Shown here piece by piece: positions 47,831 to 57,080 of a stretch of DNA of 64,000 nucleotides. The stretch's first letter is position 1; every line of letters begins with the position of its first letter. The position numbers and the translations under genes are program-made. Below the pieces are notes generated by a model, which worked only from the letters and a program-made list of their open reading frames with translations, ran no database searches and was not told the DNA's origin. This stretch comes from Sugiyamaella lignohabitans (taxonomy: Eukaryota > Ascomycota > Dipodascomycetes > Dipodascales > Trichomonascaceae), in assembly GCF_001640025.1 (NCBI RefSeq), contig NC_031672.1, forward strand, positions 1,426,001 through 1,490,000. Direction: 5' to 3'.

Positions 47831-48033
47831 GGTGAATTGCGGTTTCAGGGTGATTGAGAGGCGTAACGGGGGCTGAAATTTGATATGGAGGAGTTTTGGG
47901 GTTAGAGCTGAGATATGGAGAGTGGGATTGGACTTTGAAGAGAAAAATTTGGGTGTTAGATGGGAAAAGGGGGCAGGAGTGGGTTTGTCAAGGGGTCCAG
48001 TTGGGAAGGGTCGTGCGGCGTATCAGTGCAGAT

Positions 48034-48075
48034 CTGAAAAATATATTTCGCCGATCACTGAAAAATATATTTTAG
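48034..48075. promoter_or_regulatory. Two RRPE-like motifs upstream of DBP10
   Basis: CTGAAAAATATATTTCG (48034-48050) and CTGAAAAATATATTTTAG (48058-48075) lie 95-137 bases before the ATG. They resemble the motif before SQT1 (2055) and the yeast rRNA-processing element. Regulatory role is inferred. Confidence 0.5.
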
Positions 48076-48170
48076 AGAGGGAGTCAGGTGCATAGCAGAA
48101 GAAGAGCTCGTTGAAAGAAAGAGTTCGTTGAACATCATCCGGAATATTATTGGCTGTGCAAGTTGAAAAT

Positions 48171-51122
48171 ATGTCGGACAGCGAAGACGATTTTGACATT
48201 ACCAAGTCTCTAGCCTTGAATGGTGACGAGTCGGATTACGAGTCTGCCTCGGACACAGACTCGGATCTGGATCAAGCTGGGGATCTCCAGGACGAAATTC
48301 TGTCTTCTTCTGATGAAGAGGATATGGAAGAGGTCGTCGATACTAAGAAAGTTGGTCGACAAGTTGCTACTGGTGCTAATGCCTCGTTTCCATCTTTAGA
48401 ATTAGACAGTGATGACGACGATGAAGAAGACGGCAATGGTAATAAGAACCAGTCGTCTACAAAGCGCAAGAAGGACGATGATTTGATGGAATATTTCGCA
48501 GCTCCTAAAGTTAAGAAAGCATCTACTGGTACTTTTGCCGGTCTTGGTTTGTCCAAGGGTCTGTTGAATAATATTGCCAGAAAAGGTTTTAAAACACCCA
48601 CTCCTATTCAGCGAAAGACCATTCCTTTGGTCCTTGATGGTAGAGATGTGGTCGGTATGGCTAGAACCGGTAGTGGTAAGACTGCCGCTTTCTGTCTGCC
48701 CATGATTGAAAAGTTAAAAGTGCATTCTGCTAAAGTTGGTGCTCGTGCTGTTATTATGTCTCCCAGTAGAGAATTAGCGTTACAGACTTTAAAGGTGATC
48801 AAGGAGTTCTCAAAAGGAACCGATTTGAGATGTGTCTTGTTGGTAGGTGGTGACAGTTTGGAAGAACAGTTTGGATATATGATGAGCAATCCTGATATTA
48901 TTATTGCTACTCCTGGTAGATTTATGCATTTGAAGGTGGAAATGCAGCTGGATTTAAAGTCAGTGGAGTATATTGTGTTTGATGAAGCAGACAGACTTTT
49001 CGAATTGGGTTTCTCTGAGCAGCTGAATGAGATTATCGCTTCTCTGTCATCTTCAAGACAAACTCTGCTGTTTTCTGCTACTTTGCCTAAATCTTTGGTA
49101 GAGTTTGCCAAAGCTGGTTTGCACGATCCAGTGTTGGTGAGATTGGATGCCGAAGCTAAGGTTTCTGACGACCTTGAAATGGCATTCTTTTCTACCAAGG
49201 ATGGTGAGAGAGAAGCTGTTCTTCTGTCGGTGTTGGAAACTATTATCAAAATGCCATCTGCTACTGAAGAACAAAAGAAGTACTTGGAGAACCAAAATAA
49301 TAGAGCATTAACTGACGATGAGGACGACGAAAACAATAAAAAAGACGACAAAAAGAGTAAATACAAGAAAAAGTTCAAGCATTCAGTCAAACGTGATAGA
49401 CTTCCTCCTGCACACGAGCTGCCTACTGCCGAGTCGACTATTGTATTTGTGCCCACTAAACATCATGTCGAATACATTAGCACTCTGTTGCAGTCACTTG
49501 GCTATGCAGTGTCTTTTATTTATGGTACACTTGATCAGTCTGCCAGAAAAGAACAACTTTATAGATTCCGAGCTGGTAAAACCAGTATTCTCGTGGTCAC
49601 CGACGTCGCTGCCAGAGGTATTGATATTCCTGTGCTAGCCAACGTCATTAACTACAGTCTTCCATCGAGTCCTAAAGTGTTTGTACACAGAGTCGGACGT
49701 ACTGCCCGTGCTGGACGTCGTGGTTGGGCCTATTCCATTATCAAAGAGGCCGAGGTTCCATATCTACTTGACCTAGAAGTGTTTTTAGGAAGAAAGCTGC
49801 TGTTATCACGAGATGGCCATGCTCACAAAAAGGTCAACTACAGTGAGAGACTTGTACTAGGATCCATGTCGCGAGATGCAGTTGAATTACAACAAGAAGA
49901 AGTTGAAGCCCAGCTGAGCAGAGACTATGATCTTGCTCAATTGAAATCAGTTGCTTCTCGTGGTGAACAGCTGTACTTGAAATCCCGCGAGCCTGCCTCG
50001 CAAGAAAGTGTCAAACGTGGTAAAGAAATCGTTTCCAGTGGCTGGGATTTCCGTCATTTACTACTAGGACCATCACTTGAAACCGAACGACAAAAATTCC
50101 TTGATAAGCTGGCTAATAGAAAAGTCAAGGAAACAGTGTTTGAGTTCAAGAAGACCAAGTTTGCCGAAGCAGCTGAACTCATGGCCAGAAGAAGACAACA
50201 AATCGCACCAATTCAAATGAGAGCTGCTGAAAAGAAACGCATGCAAGAAAACGAGCGTGCTGCTGGTCTTAATAAAGGAATCGATGTTGAACTTGGTCTT
50301 GATGAGGACAGTGATGACGAAGACAACGACAACGACAACGAAGACAATGACGACAGTCACAAAACCAACGGTGCAACTAATGGCAAAAGCAAAACCACAG
50401 CCGACCTGTCAACAGCATCCGAACACGATATTCAAAACACATTTGAAGACAGCAGCAAGAAAAGAAAGCGAGAGACGTTCCGTGATCCTAATTTCTACAT
50501 GTCGCATTATGCATCCATTGAAGCAGTTCAAGAACGAGGATACTCAGTGGGTAACGGTAAAACAAGCGCAAATTTTGCAGACGCAGCTCGTGGAGCTACA
50601 TTCGATATTTCTGGTGAAGGAGTCGAGTTCCAGCAGAAACACGGCATGCGCTGGGACAAGAAGCGCGGCAAGTTCGTCAATGCCGGCAGTGAAGGCGGTA
50701 AAAACGGGCAATCCACGAAGTTCATTCGAAGTGAGAGTGGGCAAAAGATCCCTGCCTCGTTCCGAAGTGGACGATTCGACAGCTGGAAGAGTGCACACAA
50801 GGTCGGTGGATTACGAGTGGGAGCACTTGAAGCCAACCTCTCGAACCCCAACAGCGGTCCTAGAGGCGGATCCGGCGACAAAAAGTTCCGTCACTCACAA
50901 GTACAAGCACCCAAAGCTGCCGACAAAGCTCGTGACGACTACCACGTCCGTAAAAAGCGGGTCAAAGAAGCTGTCGAAAAGGGACTTCACGTCAAAGGAG
51001 TCCGCGGCAAACCCATCTCCAACGGACTCAACTCGGTCGACCAGGTCCGCAAACAGCGTGAACTGCAACAAAAACGTCGCGAAAAGAACGCCCGACCCAG
51101 CAAAAAGTCTAAACGACACTAA
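48171..51122 (+). CDS. DBP10: ATP-dependent RNA helicase Dbp10 (60S assembly)
   Basis: 983 residues from ATG 48171 (the frame extends to a TTG upstream). DEAD-box motifs in order: 'F..LGLSKGLLNNIARKG' and 'PTPIQRKTIP' (Q motif), 'ARTGSGKTAAF' (I), 'PSRELALQT' (Ia), 'TPGR' (Ib), 'DEAD' (II), 'SAT' (III), 'TDVAARGIDIP' (V) and 'HRVGRTARAGRRG' (VI). A charged insert (about 375-425) between the lobes and the C-terminal block 'PNFYMSHYASIEAVQERGY' ... 'MRWDKKRGKFV' identify Dbp10 rather than other DEAD-box proteins. The tail is Lys/Arg-rich. Dbp10 acts in the nucleolus on early 60S particles. Length matches S. cerevisiae Dbp10 (995). Intronless. Confidence 0.95.
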   Translation: MSDSEDDFDITKSLALNGDESDYESASDTDSDLDQAGDLQDEILSSSDEEDMEEVVDTKKVGRQVATGANASFPSLELDSDDDDEEDGNGNKNQSSTKRKKDDDLMEYFAAPKVKKASTGTFAGLGLSKGLLNNIARKGFKTPTPIQRKTIPLVLDGRDVVGMARTGSGKTAAFCLPMIEKLKVHSAKVGARAVIMSPSRELALQTLKVIKEFSKGTDLRCVLLVGGDSLEEQFGYMMSNPDIIIATPGRFMHLKVEMQLDLKSVEYIVFDEADRLFELGFSEQLNEIIASLSSSRQTLLFSATLPKSLVEFAKAGLHDPVLVRLDAEAKVSDDLEMAFFSTKDGEREAVLLSVLETIIKMPSATEEQKKYLENQNNRALTDDEDDENNKKDDKKSKYKKKFKHSVKRDRLPPAHELPTAESTIVFVPTKHHVEYISTLLQSLGYAVSFIYGTLDQSARKEQLYRFRAGKTSILVVTDVAARGIDIPVLANVINYSLPSSPKVFVHRVGRTARAGRRGWAYSIIKEAEVPYLLDLEVFLGRKLLLSRDGHAHKKVNYSERLVLGSMSRDAVELQQEEVEAQLSRDYDLAQLKSVASRGEQLYLKSREPASQESVKRGKEIVSSGWDFRHLLLGPSLETERQKFLDKLANRKVKETVFEFKKTKFAEAAELMARRRQQIAPIQMRAAEKKRMQENERAAGLNKGIDVELGLDEDSDDEDNDNDNEDNDDSHKTNGATNGKSKTTADLSTASEHDIQNTFEDSSKKRKRETFRDPNFYMSHYASIEAVQERGYSVGNGKTSANFADAARGATFDISGEGVEFQQKHGMRWDKKRGKFVNAGSEGGKNGQSTKFIRSESGQKIPASFRSGRFDSWKSAHKVGGLRVGALEANLSNPNSGPRGGSGDKKFRHSQVQAPKAADKARDDYHVRKKRVKEAVEKGLHVKGVRGKPISNGLNSVDQVRKQRELQQKRREKNARPSKKSKRH

Positions 51123-51156
51123 ATACCTAATTTATTGCTCTTTTAACGTGTCCTGC

Positions 51157-51341
51157 TGCCTCCGGCGGCCGGGGCTCCGCCCCAGACCCCGCTGCTCCTC
51201 TCGCTACGCTCGAGTCGGGCGTGGGGGGCCCCTGTGAGCAGGTTTTCTCGACGTATCAGCAGTATCTGAGTCCTCACGCCCGACTCGAGCGCAGCGAGAG
51301 GAGCAGCGGGGTCTGGGGCGGAGCCCCAGCCGCCGGAGGCA
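51157..51341. repeat. Two B arms, heads outward, 185 bp
   Basis: + 51157-51217 (head CCTCCGGCGGCCGGGG, one stem change) and - 51281-51341, spacer 63 bp. Both tails are type B. The + head is 35 bp after the DBP10 stop. Confidence 0.92.
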
Positions 51342-51549
51342 GGGTCACCTGCAGGGACCGGACCCTGCATCGCCACCCCACAAGAACCAAACCCGTTAAA
51401 AAGGTACCAAGAGACAGAAGTGGACAAAGAGAGTTTCAGAGTGAGATTCCCGTTGCCAAGTTACTCAGAGTTTGAGTTTTGGGGTTAGAAGGGTGAGGAG
51501 AGGAGGGTAGTAGCGCGGGCGCGCTTAGTGAAATAGAGTGTCGAAGCAG

Positions 51550-52756
51550 ATGGTGAAGAGGATCGCATGTCGAGAATCGCATGTAAAGGATCGCATGTTG
51601 CAAGCGATGTTCCCCCGAACGACCGGACTCACGAGCCGGCGAGTGCTCAGTCGGGCTCTGTCGACAGCCGAAGGCAATGTCGTTCGCCAGCTGTCGGGAG
51701 CCACTACCGAGCCGAACGAAATCACCCAGGCCGTGAAGGACCTGCCCACGGTCACCGGATCCGGTCCGTTTGTCGAAGGTGAGTCAGAACAGCCTTCGGC
51801 AGCTGGGGCTCTGCCCCAGACCCCGTAGCTCCTGCTTCGCAGGAGATTGCCGCAACCCCAATGCCCGACTCGAGCGAAGCGAGAGGAGCAGCGGGGTCTG
51901 GGGCGGAGCCCCAGCCGCCGGAGGCAGAACCTCCCAGAAAGAGACTAACTCGAGTGTAGAACCCAAATTCACTGTCATTGGCCATCCAGCGGCTTTGGTT
52001 CATATTAAATTGCCGGCGTCGGGATCGGTGTTTATGAGACGAGGCTCGATAGTTGGTGTTAACGGGTCTTTGGCGGATATTACGTCGAACCTGGCTATTA
52101 AACAGCCGTTGAAAGAACTGGCGTCCACAAAACCAGTGTTGTATCAGCATGTTTCGGCGACGTCGCCAGCAACTCTTCTTGTGGCGGATTCGTCGAAAAA
52201 GTCGCGATCGCATTCGGCAAACAGATATACTGTGATCAATGTTGACGAGTCAAGGTCGTGGACGGTTGGCCAGAGAAACGCTATTTTGGGATGGAACTCG
52301 GCGTTTGTTAAAGTCGAGGCCAAGAAAACCGGGCTGGGATCCATGTGGAAACACTGGGGAAATGTCAGTGTGTCCGGTACAGGACAATTGGTGCTGGTGG
52401 GAGATGGAGATCTGTTTCAAATCGATGTTGGAGCTGGAGAGGACGTTCTACTGAATCCCAGTAATGTAATTGCATATACCGACTCTGTTGAAGGAGGTGA
52501 GGGGACAATTACTCGACTGCCTCATTTGAAAAGCTATATCGAGCTTCCTACTGTTGTTACAGACTGGCTCGAGGGACATAAACTGATTAAGTCCGCGTCC
52601 TCGTGGCTCAAAACACTCACAACTCGACTCCTGTGGCGAGACGACATCAGTCTCAAACTCAAGGGACCCCGTAGAGTCATCCTCCAAACCGAGGGAACCA
52701 GTCTCGACGAGCTGTTCACTAAAACTGAGCTCATGACCAGGATCGCTAATAAATAG
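51550..52756 (+). CDS. AIM24: Mitochondrial protein Aim24, one intron
   Basis: join(51550..51778,51960..52756), 341 residues; a start at Met16 (51595, MLQAMFPRTTGLTSRRVLSR) would also give a good presequence, and the first 45 bases contain three GATCGCATG-like repeats, so the upstream start is uncertain. After splicing: 'FVEGEPKFTVIGHPAALVHIKL', 'SGSVFMRRGSIVGVNG', 'SWTVGQRNAILGWN', 'VSVSGTGQLVLVGDGDLFQIDV', 'LNPSNVIAYT'. This is the AIM24/TRAF-like beta-barrel family; yeast Aim24 sits in the inner membrane and helps MICOS integrity. The 181-nt intron (donor GTGAGT; CTAAC-TCGAGTGT-AG) carries a GCF pair. Confidence 0.9.
51791..51926. repeat. Full-length GCF pair (A/B) inside the AIM24 intron, 136 bp
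   Basis: + A arm 51791-51845 with eroded head (AGCCTTCGGCAG) and - B arm 51866-51926, spacer 20 bp. It fills 75% of the intron, starting 12 bases after the donor. Confidence 0.92.
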
Positions 52757-52778
52757 TTTCCTTCCTCTGCTGACGGTC

Positions 52779-52834
52779 TGCCTCCGGCGGCTGGGGCGCT
52801 GCCCCAGACCCCGTAGTGCTCGCTTCGCGAGCTC
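52779..52834 (+). repeat. GCF arm (C type) downstream of AIM24
   Basis: Head-first, 23 bp after the AIM24 stop. Confidence 0.92.
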
Positions 52835-53528
52835 TCAACACGCCAGATCGGGCTCTGAAATCACTGTCATCCTGCGACTTCTCTTCCAGATAACGATGAG
52901 AGGTTCCTGGGTTCTTTAATGGGAGACACTTATCGATCCCTGCTATCAAAGGAGCTCTGAATCCGATGTGAGAAGGCCGGAACACAATTCTAGAAGCTCC
53001 CCCAGAATCTGTCGTACTCGCTTCATAACTCCTGGTCTCTCAGATCAGAATCCAACAAAACCTCCGATGTTACCCTGGAACTATCTGAGTAAATTTAATT
53101 CCTAAATGTATATTAATGTTTACGTATACTTTTCTCAATTTATTCAAATCAGTATATATATAAAATATTTATTACGAATATATTATGTTTCAAAAAAACT
53201 AATATATTTACTATTTATGATACGCTCTCACTTGCTCACTGGATGAATTCGAGACGGTTAAGAATCTATTACCATCTCAAGAGCCCTGTAAGAAGACATG
53301 GTCACCTCTGCACTGGCGGCTTCCAATCCTGTTGCGTTCTCTTCGCCAACTCTCTTCGGGTCGGATTCTGAATCCGAGACACATATTAATTAATATCGTC
53401 CCTGGACCATTTCATTCGATGACAGATAATCTAAACACAGTCCAAGAAGCCCATTCTAGACGGGTTGAACTCGTTCCACCTGGGGAGCTCTGAATCCAGT
53501 GAGAGACGATCCGAACACTGTCCAGAAA

Positions 53529-53582
53529 GCTCGCGGAGCGAGCACTACGGGGTCTGGGGCAGCGCCCCAGCCGCCGGAGGCA
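53529..53582 (-). repeat. GCF arm (C type) downstream of RPN9
   Basis: Head-first in the RPN9 sense, 35 bp beyond its stop. The tail hairpin is GCTCGC-GGA-GCGAGC. Confidence 0.92.
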
Positions 53583-53617
53583 GACAGGTAAGAAGTAAGA
53601 AAAAGATACAGGGTTTA

Positions 53618-54980
53618 TTAATTAGTCCAGATATCGGCGCCGGCGTCCTGGATCCAGTCGCCGAGGTTCTTGACCTCGCTGTCCCATTTGACAAGACGTT
53701 GTCGCATGCTCTCGATTTGGGCGAGGTTCATGACACGCGGTTGCACCCAGGTAATAATGACGGTTTCGGCGACCTGGTCAATGAATCCTTTCAATAACCC
53801 GAGACTGAGTGCCTTCATAATCAGATGCTCGACCTCGTTATGAACGAGATGTGTTTCTTTGGCAATCGTATCAAAACTCAGAATACGCGACGACGTGGGT
53901 CTTTGAAACACAGCCTCAGTCAACGCTGTCAAACAGATCTTTTGTCGTAGAAACGGCAGAGAATTCTGTAACAAGGGCTGTTTCGACAAATGACCACTCA
54001 ACTGCTCAAATGATTTAATATCTCCAGCATTCAATGCAAACAGCAAATCACACAGCCATTTATACTCAGTGTTCTTAAGCGACTCGAGAATCGGGTGAAG
54101 AAGTAGTTCTCCAAAATTATAAATCTTGTCTCCTAACAGCGCAGCCACTGCTAAATCATAAGCTCTCTGTTGTTGTTGCAGCTGGCTGAGATCTTTAAGT
54201 TCGATACAGGCCAGATAAAGCAGCGAGTTTCTATAATAGCTGGTGAAATCGGCCTTGAGCTTGAAGTATTCCGAACTGACTGCATAGTACGCAGCATTAA
54301 TGATATTAGAATTAGCAATCACGCTATCAAGACTCTTTGAAGCCTCATCAAGCAAAGTCTTGGCACCTTCTAAATCTTGGAGACTCAACTTGACTCTAGC
54401 AAGCTCGATCTGGGCATAGATATAAGCATCCACCGACTCGGGGCTGTTGACCTTATCCACAATATTCGATACAAACTGCAACGCTTCGCCACTATCAGCA
54501 CATTGAGCGGCCGAGGCCAATGCGAACGACACCAGACTCAACTGGTTAATCTTGGTCTGAAAAGACGACACGAACTGCGTAAACACCCGCAACCGCAAAT
54601 CCGCCGACAACGGGCTTCCATAGAACTCTTTCAACACGTCTGTCAACTGGTGCCATAACCTGGACTTTGTTAGCATGTTTCTGGGTGGCCACGGTGCCTC
54701 CGGCGGCTGGGGCTCCGCCCCAGACCCCGCTGCTCCTCTCGCTTCGCTCGAGTCGTTGCGTCGACGGTCCCCGCCATCTCCTGCGAAGCAGGAGCAACCA
54801 GGGTCTGGGGCGGAGCCCCAGCCGCCGGAGGCATGAATTCAACCCCTAGTGAATCACTTACTTTCGCTCCCAGAGATCTTCCATGGTATAGAATAGAGGA
54901 GCCAGCTCGCTGTCGGCTTCCATGCGCAATGTGGCAAGGACGGTGGGGACGTCGTGGTCGATGTCCATTTCGTTAACCAT
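53618..54980 (-). CDS. RPN9: 26S proteasome lid subunit Rpn9, one intron
   Basis: complement(join(53618..54659,54862..54980)), 386 residues. Exon 1 encodes 'MVNEMDIDHDVPTVLATLRM', 'SELAPLFYTMEDLWER'; splicing yields 'ERKLWHQLTDVLKEFY', matching 'EKLWFQLSESL' of S. cerevisiae Rpn9. Helical repeats fill the middle ('YDLAVAALLGDKIYNFGELLLHPIL'), and the PCI winged-helix domain is at about 260-360 ('LSFDTIAKETHL', 'VEHLIMKALSLGLLKG', 'VIITWVQPRVM'). Rpn9 is a scaffold PCI subunit of the regulatory-particle lid. The 202-nt intron (donor GTAAGT; CTAAC-AAAGTCC-AG) carries a complete GCF pair. Confidence 0.95.
54695..54833. repeat. Full-length GCF pair (B/A) inside the RPN9 intron, 139 bp
   Basis: + B arm 54695-54755 and - A arm 54778-54833, spacer TTGCGTCGACGGTCCCCGCCAT. 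It fills 69% of the intron. Confidence 0.93.
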
Positions 54981-55779
54981 GACTGACTGCTCTTGATTTC
55001 CGTCTGTTCCGTGTTTCTTTTTTGGTTTTTATTGTTGTTATCGGGTTCAATTGCCTGAAAATAATGCGATTATCCTGTCCGAAAGGTGTAATTCGTGTAC
55101 AGTGGTTCAGGTGTGCTGAGAGGATGAATGAAATCAAGGATGTGTAACTCGATATCTCGTAATCGTCTATCATCATCATCTTCACCACCTACAGCCGTAT
55201 CTGTATTTTCTCAATCACGTGATATGGAGGATCTGATGAATTTGTTCTCGATTTATTCTTGATTTCAGACTTTTTTGCTAGGATTTGTTTGGTCTACAGT
55301 TATAAGACTATTAGATTAAGCAGTAAAATTTAAAACTAAAGAAAAGAAAAGGAAATGGACTGTATTAATTCGACTTTTGCAGATACTAGTGGAATGCAGA
55401 ATAGACCTAACTTAGGCCTAACTTTTCATGATCTGGTAATGAAAATTCCATCATTAAAGCTGACCAATGGGCTTAATTTCGTATTATTTGAAACTGCTGG
55501 TCTCAAATATTTATCCAGTATTGCTATTATTCGGGAATTTTGATTAGAAGATTTAAAATCTATGATCCTCGTTATATGGCTCGGTCTATAAGTTGAACGT
55601 GGGTAAGGAAAATCCATGTCCGAAGTTAAAGTCGAAGTTGAATATTTACTTAATTATTACAATTGATCTGTGTAACTGATCTGTGTAACTGGCCATCTGA
55701 TGGGATTTTGTAACCTGAAGTTGGGAGATATTTTCGAATTCAAATGAAAGAAGAACACTGAGGGCGGGGTCTTTTTGAT
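54981..55779. other. Divergent promoter region RPN9 / IPK1
   Basis: 800 AT-rich bases with no GCF element. A 62-codon frame at 55355-55543 has no recognisable domain and is not called. No clear Rpn4-type proteasome element (GGTGGCAAA) found. Confidence 0.55.
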
Positions 55780-56940
55780 ATGAAGACCATTAAAGTGTCG
55801 GACAATTGGAAATTCTTTGCACAAGGAAATGCCAATATTCTACTCGAATCTCCTCACAAATATTCTGGCAAACTGCTAAGACTCAAGAAAAAGGGTCCAC
55901 CTTCTACACAAATATTTCAGTTTTATGAACAGAAAGTTGTTCCTTTAATTGGGAATTTTGTGGCCAAACTAGAACTGGTTCGTTTAGAGAGTCAGTTTGC
56001 AGCATATGCCAATCTAATATGCGAAGAGCACTCGAGAGGGCCAATTGCGGGTCAGGAAGTTAGCGCACAAATTTATCCAGATTTTATAAGTGATAAGGAG
56101 TATGGACTATTAATCGAGAGAGTAGGGCATGATTCTACAGAGAATGGACCATCTTCTCTAGCTACCACTGCTACTACTACGACTATCAAGTCTGCGGATA
56201 GTCAGGAAGGAGCAGGTGGTGGACTGGGTGCTGTTCTCCATAAAACTGTTTATCAGATGAATGATTCCAGAGATCCAGTAACTCTTTATTCCAACTATAT
56301 TTTAGAATTCAAACCCAAGTGGCTTGCTCCGTCACCTAATGCTCCAGGTGATGCGGTCAGATGTCGTAATTGTGCTTTAGGATTGTATAGAACGGGAAAA
56401 GAACCAGCATTCTGTCGAGCTGATTTGACGAGCAGTAACTACAATTTGCGGTTCCAAGCAATAAAGTGCATTTTTGGTTCATTTACAGCAGATGAAAGTC
56501 GGAGTGAAGGAGTTGTGTCTTCAATCACAACTGCCGAGGCCGCTCTCTTAACTGAATTGACAGCCCAGTTTCTTGACCAATGCGATATTCTGAATCAACT
56601 GAAAACTGTGCAGGCACGAGATACAAGAGGGATTCTTGATTATGGCCCAGATGAGGAGCTTGGGGACGAGTTTCTCATGGCCATGACATTTCGAGATGCC
56701 ACGATACTTTTAGAGATAGCACATTACGACAGCAGTATGACTGAAACACAAAGCTCAGCCAATAACAATAATGACTCTGGAAAAGATACCGAGAAAACAG
56801 AATCAGGATATTTGACGCTTGATCGCGGTGGAGACAAGTATTACGTGCGAGCCAAGCTGGTAGATCTCGATATGAAGCAGGCTTCACGGAGAGACCGCTG
56901 GGCCAAAACCGAAAGAGAACTTTTGAAATATTACAAATAA
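55780..56940 (+). CDS. IPK1: Inositol-pentakisphosphate 2-kinase Ipk1
   Basis: 386 residues. Ipk1 phosphorylates Ins(1,3,4,5,6)P5 at the 2-position to make InsP6 (phytate), needed for mRNA export in yeast nuclei. Family features: an N-terminal 'FFAQGNANILLES' (nucleotide loop, G-x-A-N), 'LLRLKKKGP', the 'LEFKPKWLAPSPN' signature (about 185-197), the 'CRNCALGLYR' zinc/structural segment and 'FCRADLTS', and the terminal 'AKLVDLDMKQASR' corresponding to the DLD metal-binding motif. Ser/Thr-rich and Asn-rich inserts (about 120-150, 325-340) are unconserved. Intronless, with a GCF-free promoter. Confidence 0.92.
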   Translation: MKTIKVSDNWKFFAQGNANILLESPHKYSGKLLRLKKKGPPSTQIFQFYEQKVVPLIGNFVAKLELVRLESQFAAYANLICEEHSRGPIAGQEVSAQIYPDFISDKEYGLLIERVGHDSTENGPSSLATTATTTTIKSADSQEGAGGGLGAVLHKTVYQMNDSRDPVTLYSNYILEFKPKWLAPSPNAPGDAVRCRNCALGLYRTGKEPAFCRADLTSSNYNLRFQAIKCIFGSFTADESRSEGVVSSITTAEAALLTELTAQFLDQCDILNQLKTVQARDTRGILDYGPDEELGDEFLMAMTFRDATILLEIAHYDSSMTETQSSANNNNDSGKDTEKTESGYLTLDRGGDKYYVRAKLVDLDMKQASRRDRWAKTERELLKYYK

Positions 56941-56974
56941 ACCCACCAGCAAGCATACGGGTCAACCCACGTAA

Positions 56975-57035
56975 CGACTCGAGCGCAGCGAGAGGAGCCA
57001 CGGGGTCTGGGGCGGAGCCCCAGCCGCCGGAGGCA
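56975..57035 (-). repeat. GCF arm (B type) between IPK1 and HTD2
   Basis: Single arm in a convergent gap. Head-first for HTD2, 45 bp beyond its stop; antisense to IPK1. Confidence 0.92.
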
Positions 57036-57080
57036 CAGCTCCCGCCAGAAAAATGAGAAACTAGAATATATTTTAGGTAT

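Larger units (their letters stand above)
46741..48170. other. Divergent intergenic region CMK1 / DBP10
   Basis: 1.4 kb. It contains a GCF pair (47180-47316) and a strongly G/A-skewed stretch (about 47340-47980). No gene supported; ORFs at 46907-47095 and 47132-47644 have no domain. Confidence 0.6.
52757..53617. other. Convergent intergenic region AIM24 / RPN9
   Basis: 860 bases with a GCF arm at each end and an AT-rich middle (53090-53220, TATATATA and AATATATTA). Short related segments 'GAGCTCTGAATCC' occur at 52950 and 53494. No gene. Confidence 0.6.

Noticed and set aside
48150..48170. TTG/GTG-initiated extensions of DBP10, SQT1, RPF1, MDM12, SNU23, HTD2, MRPS8 and CMK1
   Set aside because: In-frame upstream codons exist, but the downstream ATG gives the family N-terminus in each case, and non-ATG starts are not expected here.
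55355..55543. 62-codon ORF between RPN9 and IPK1
   Set aside because: No recognisable motif, AT-rich, and in a divergent promoter region.
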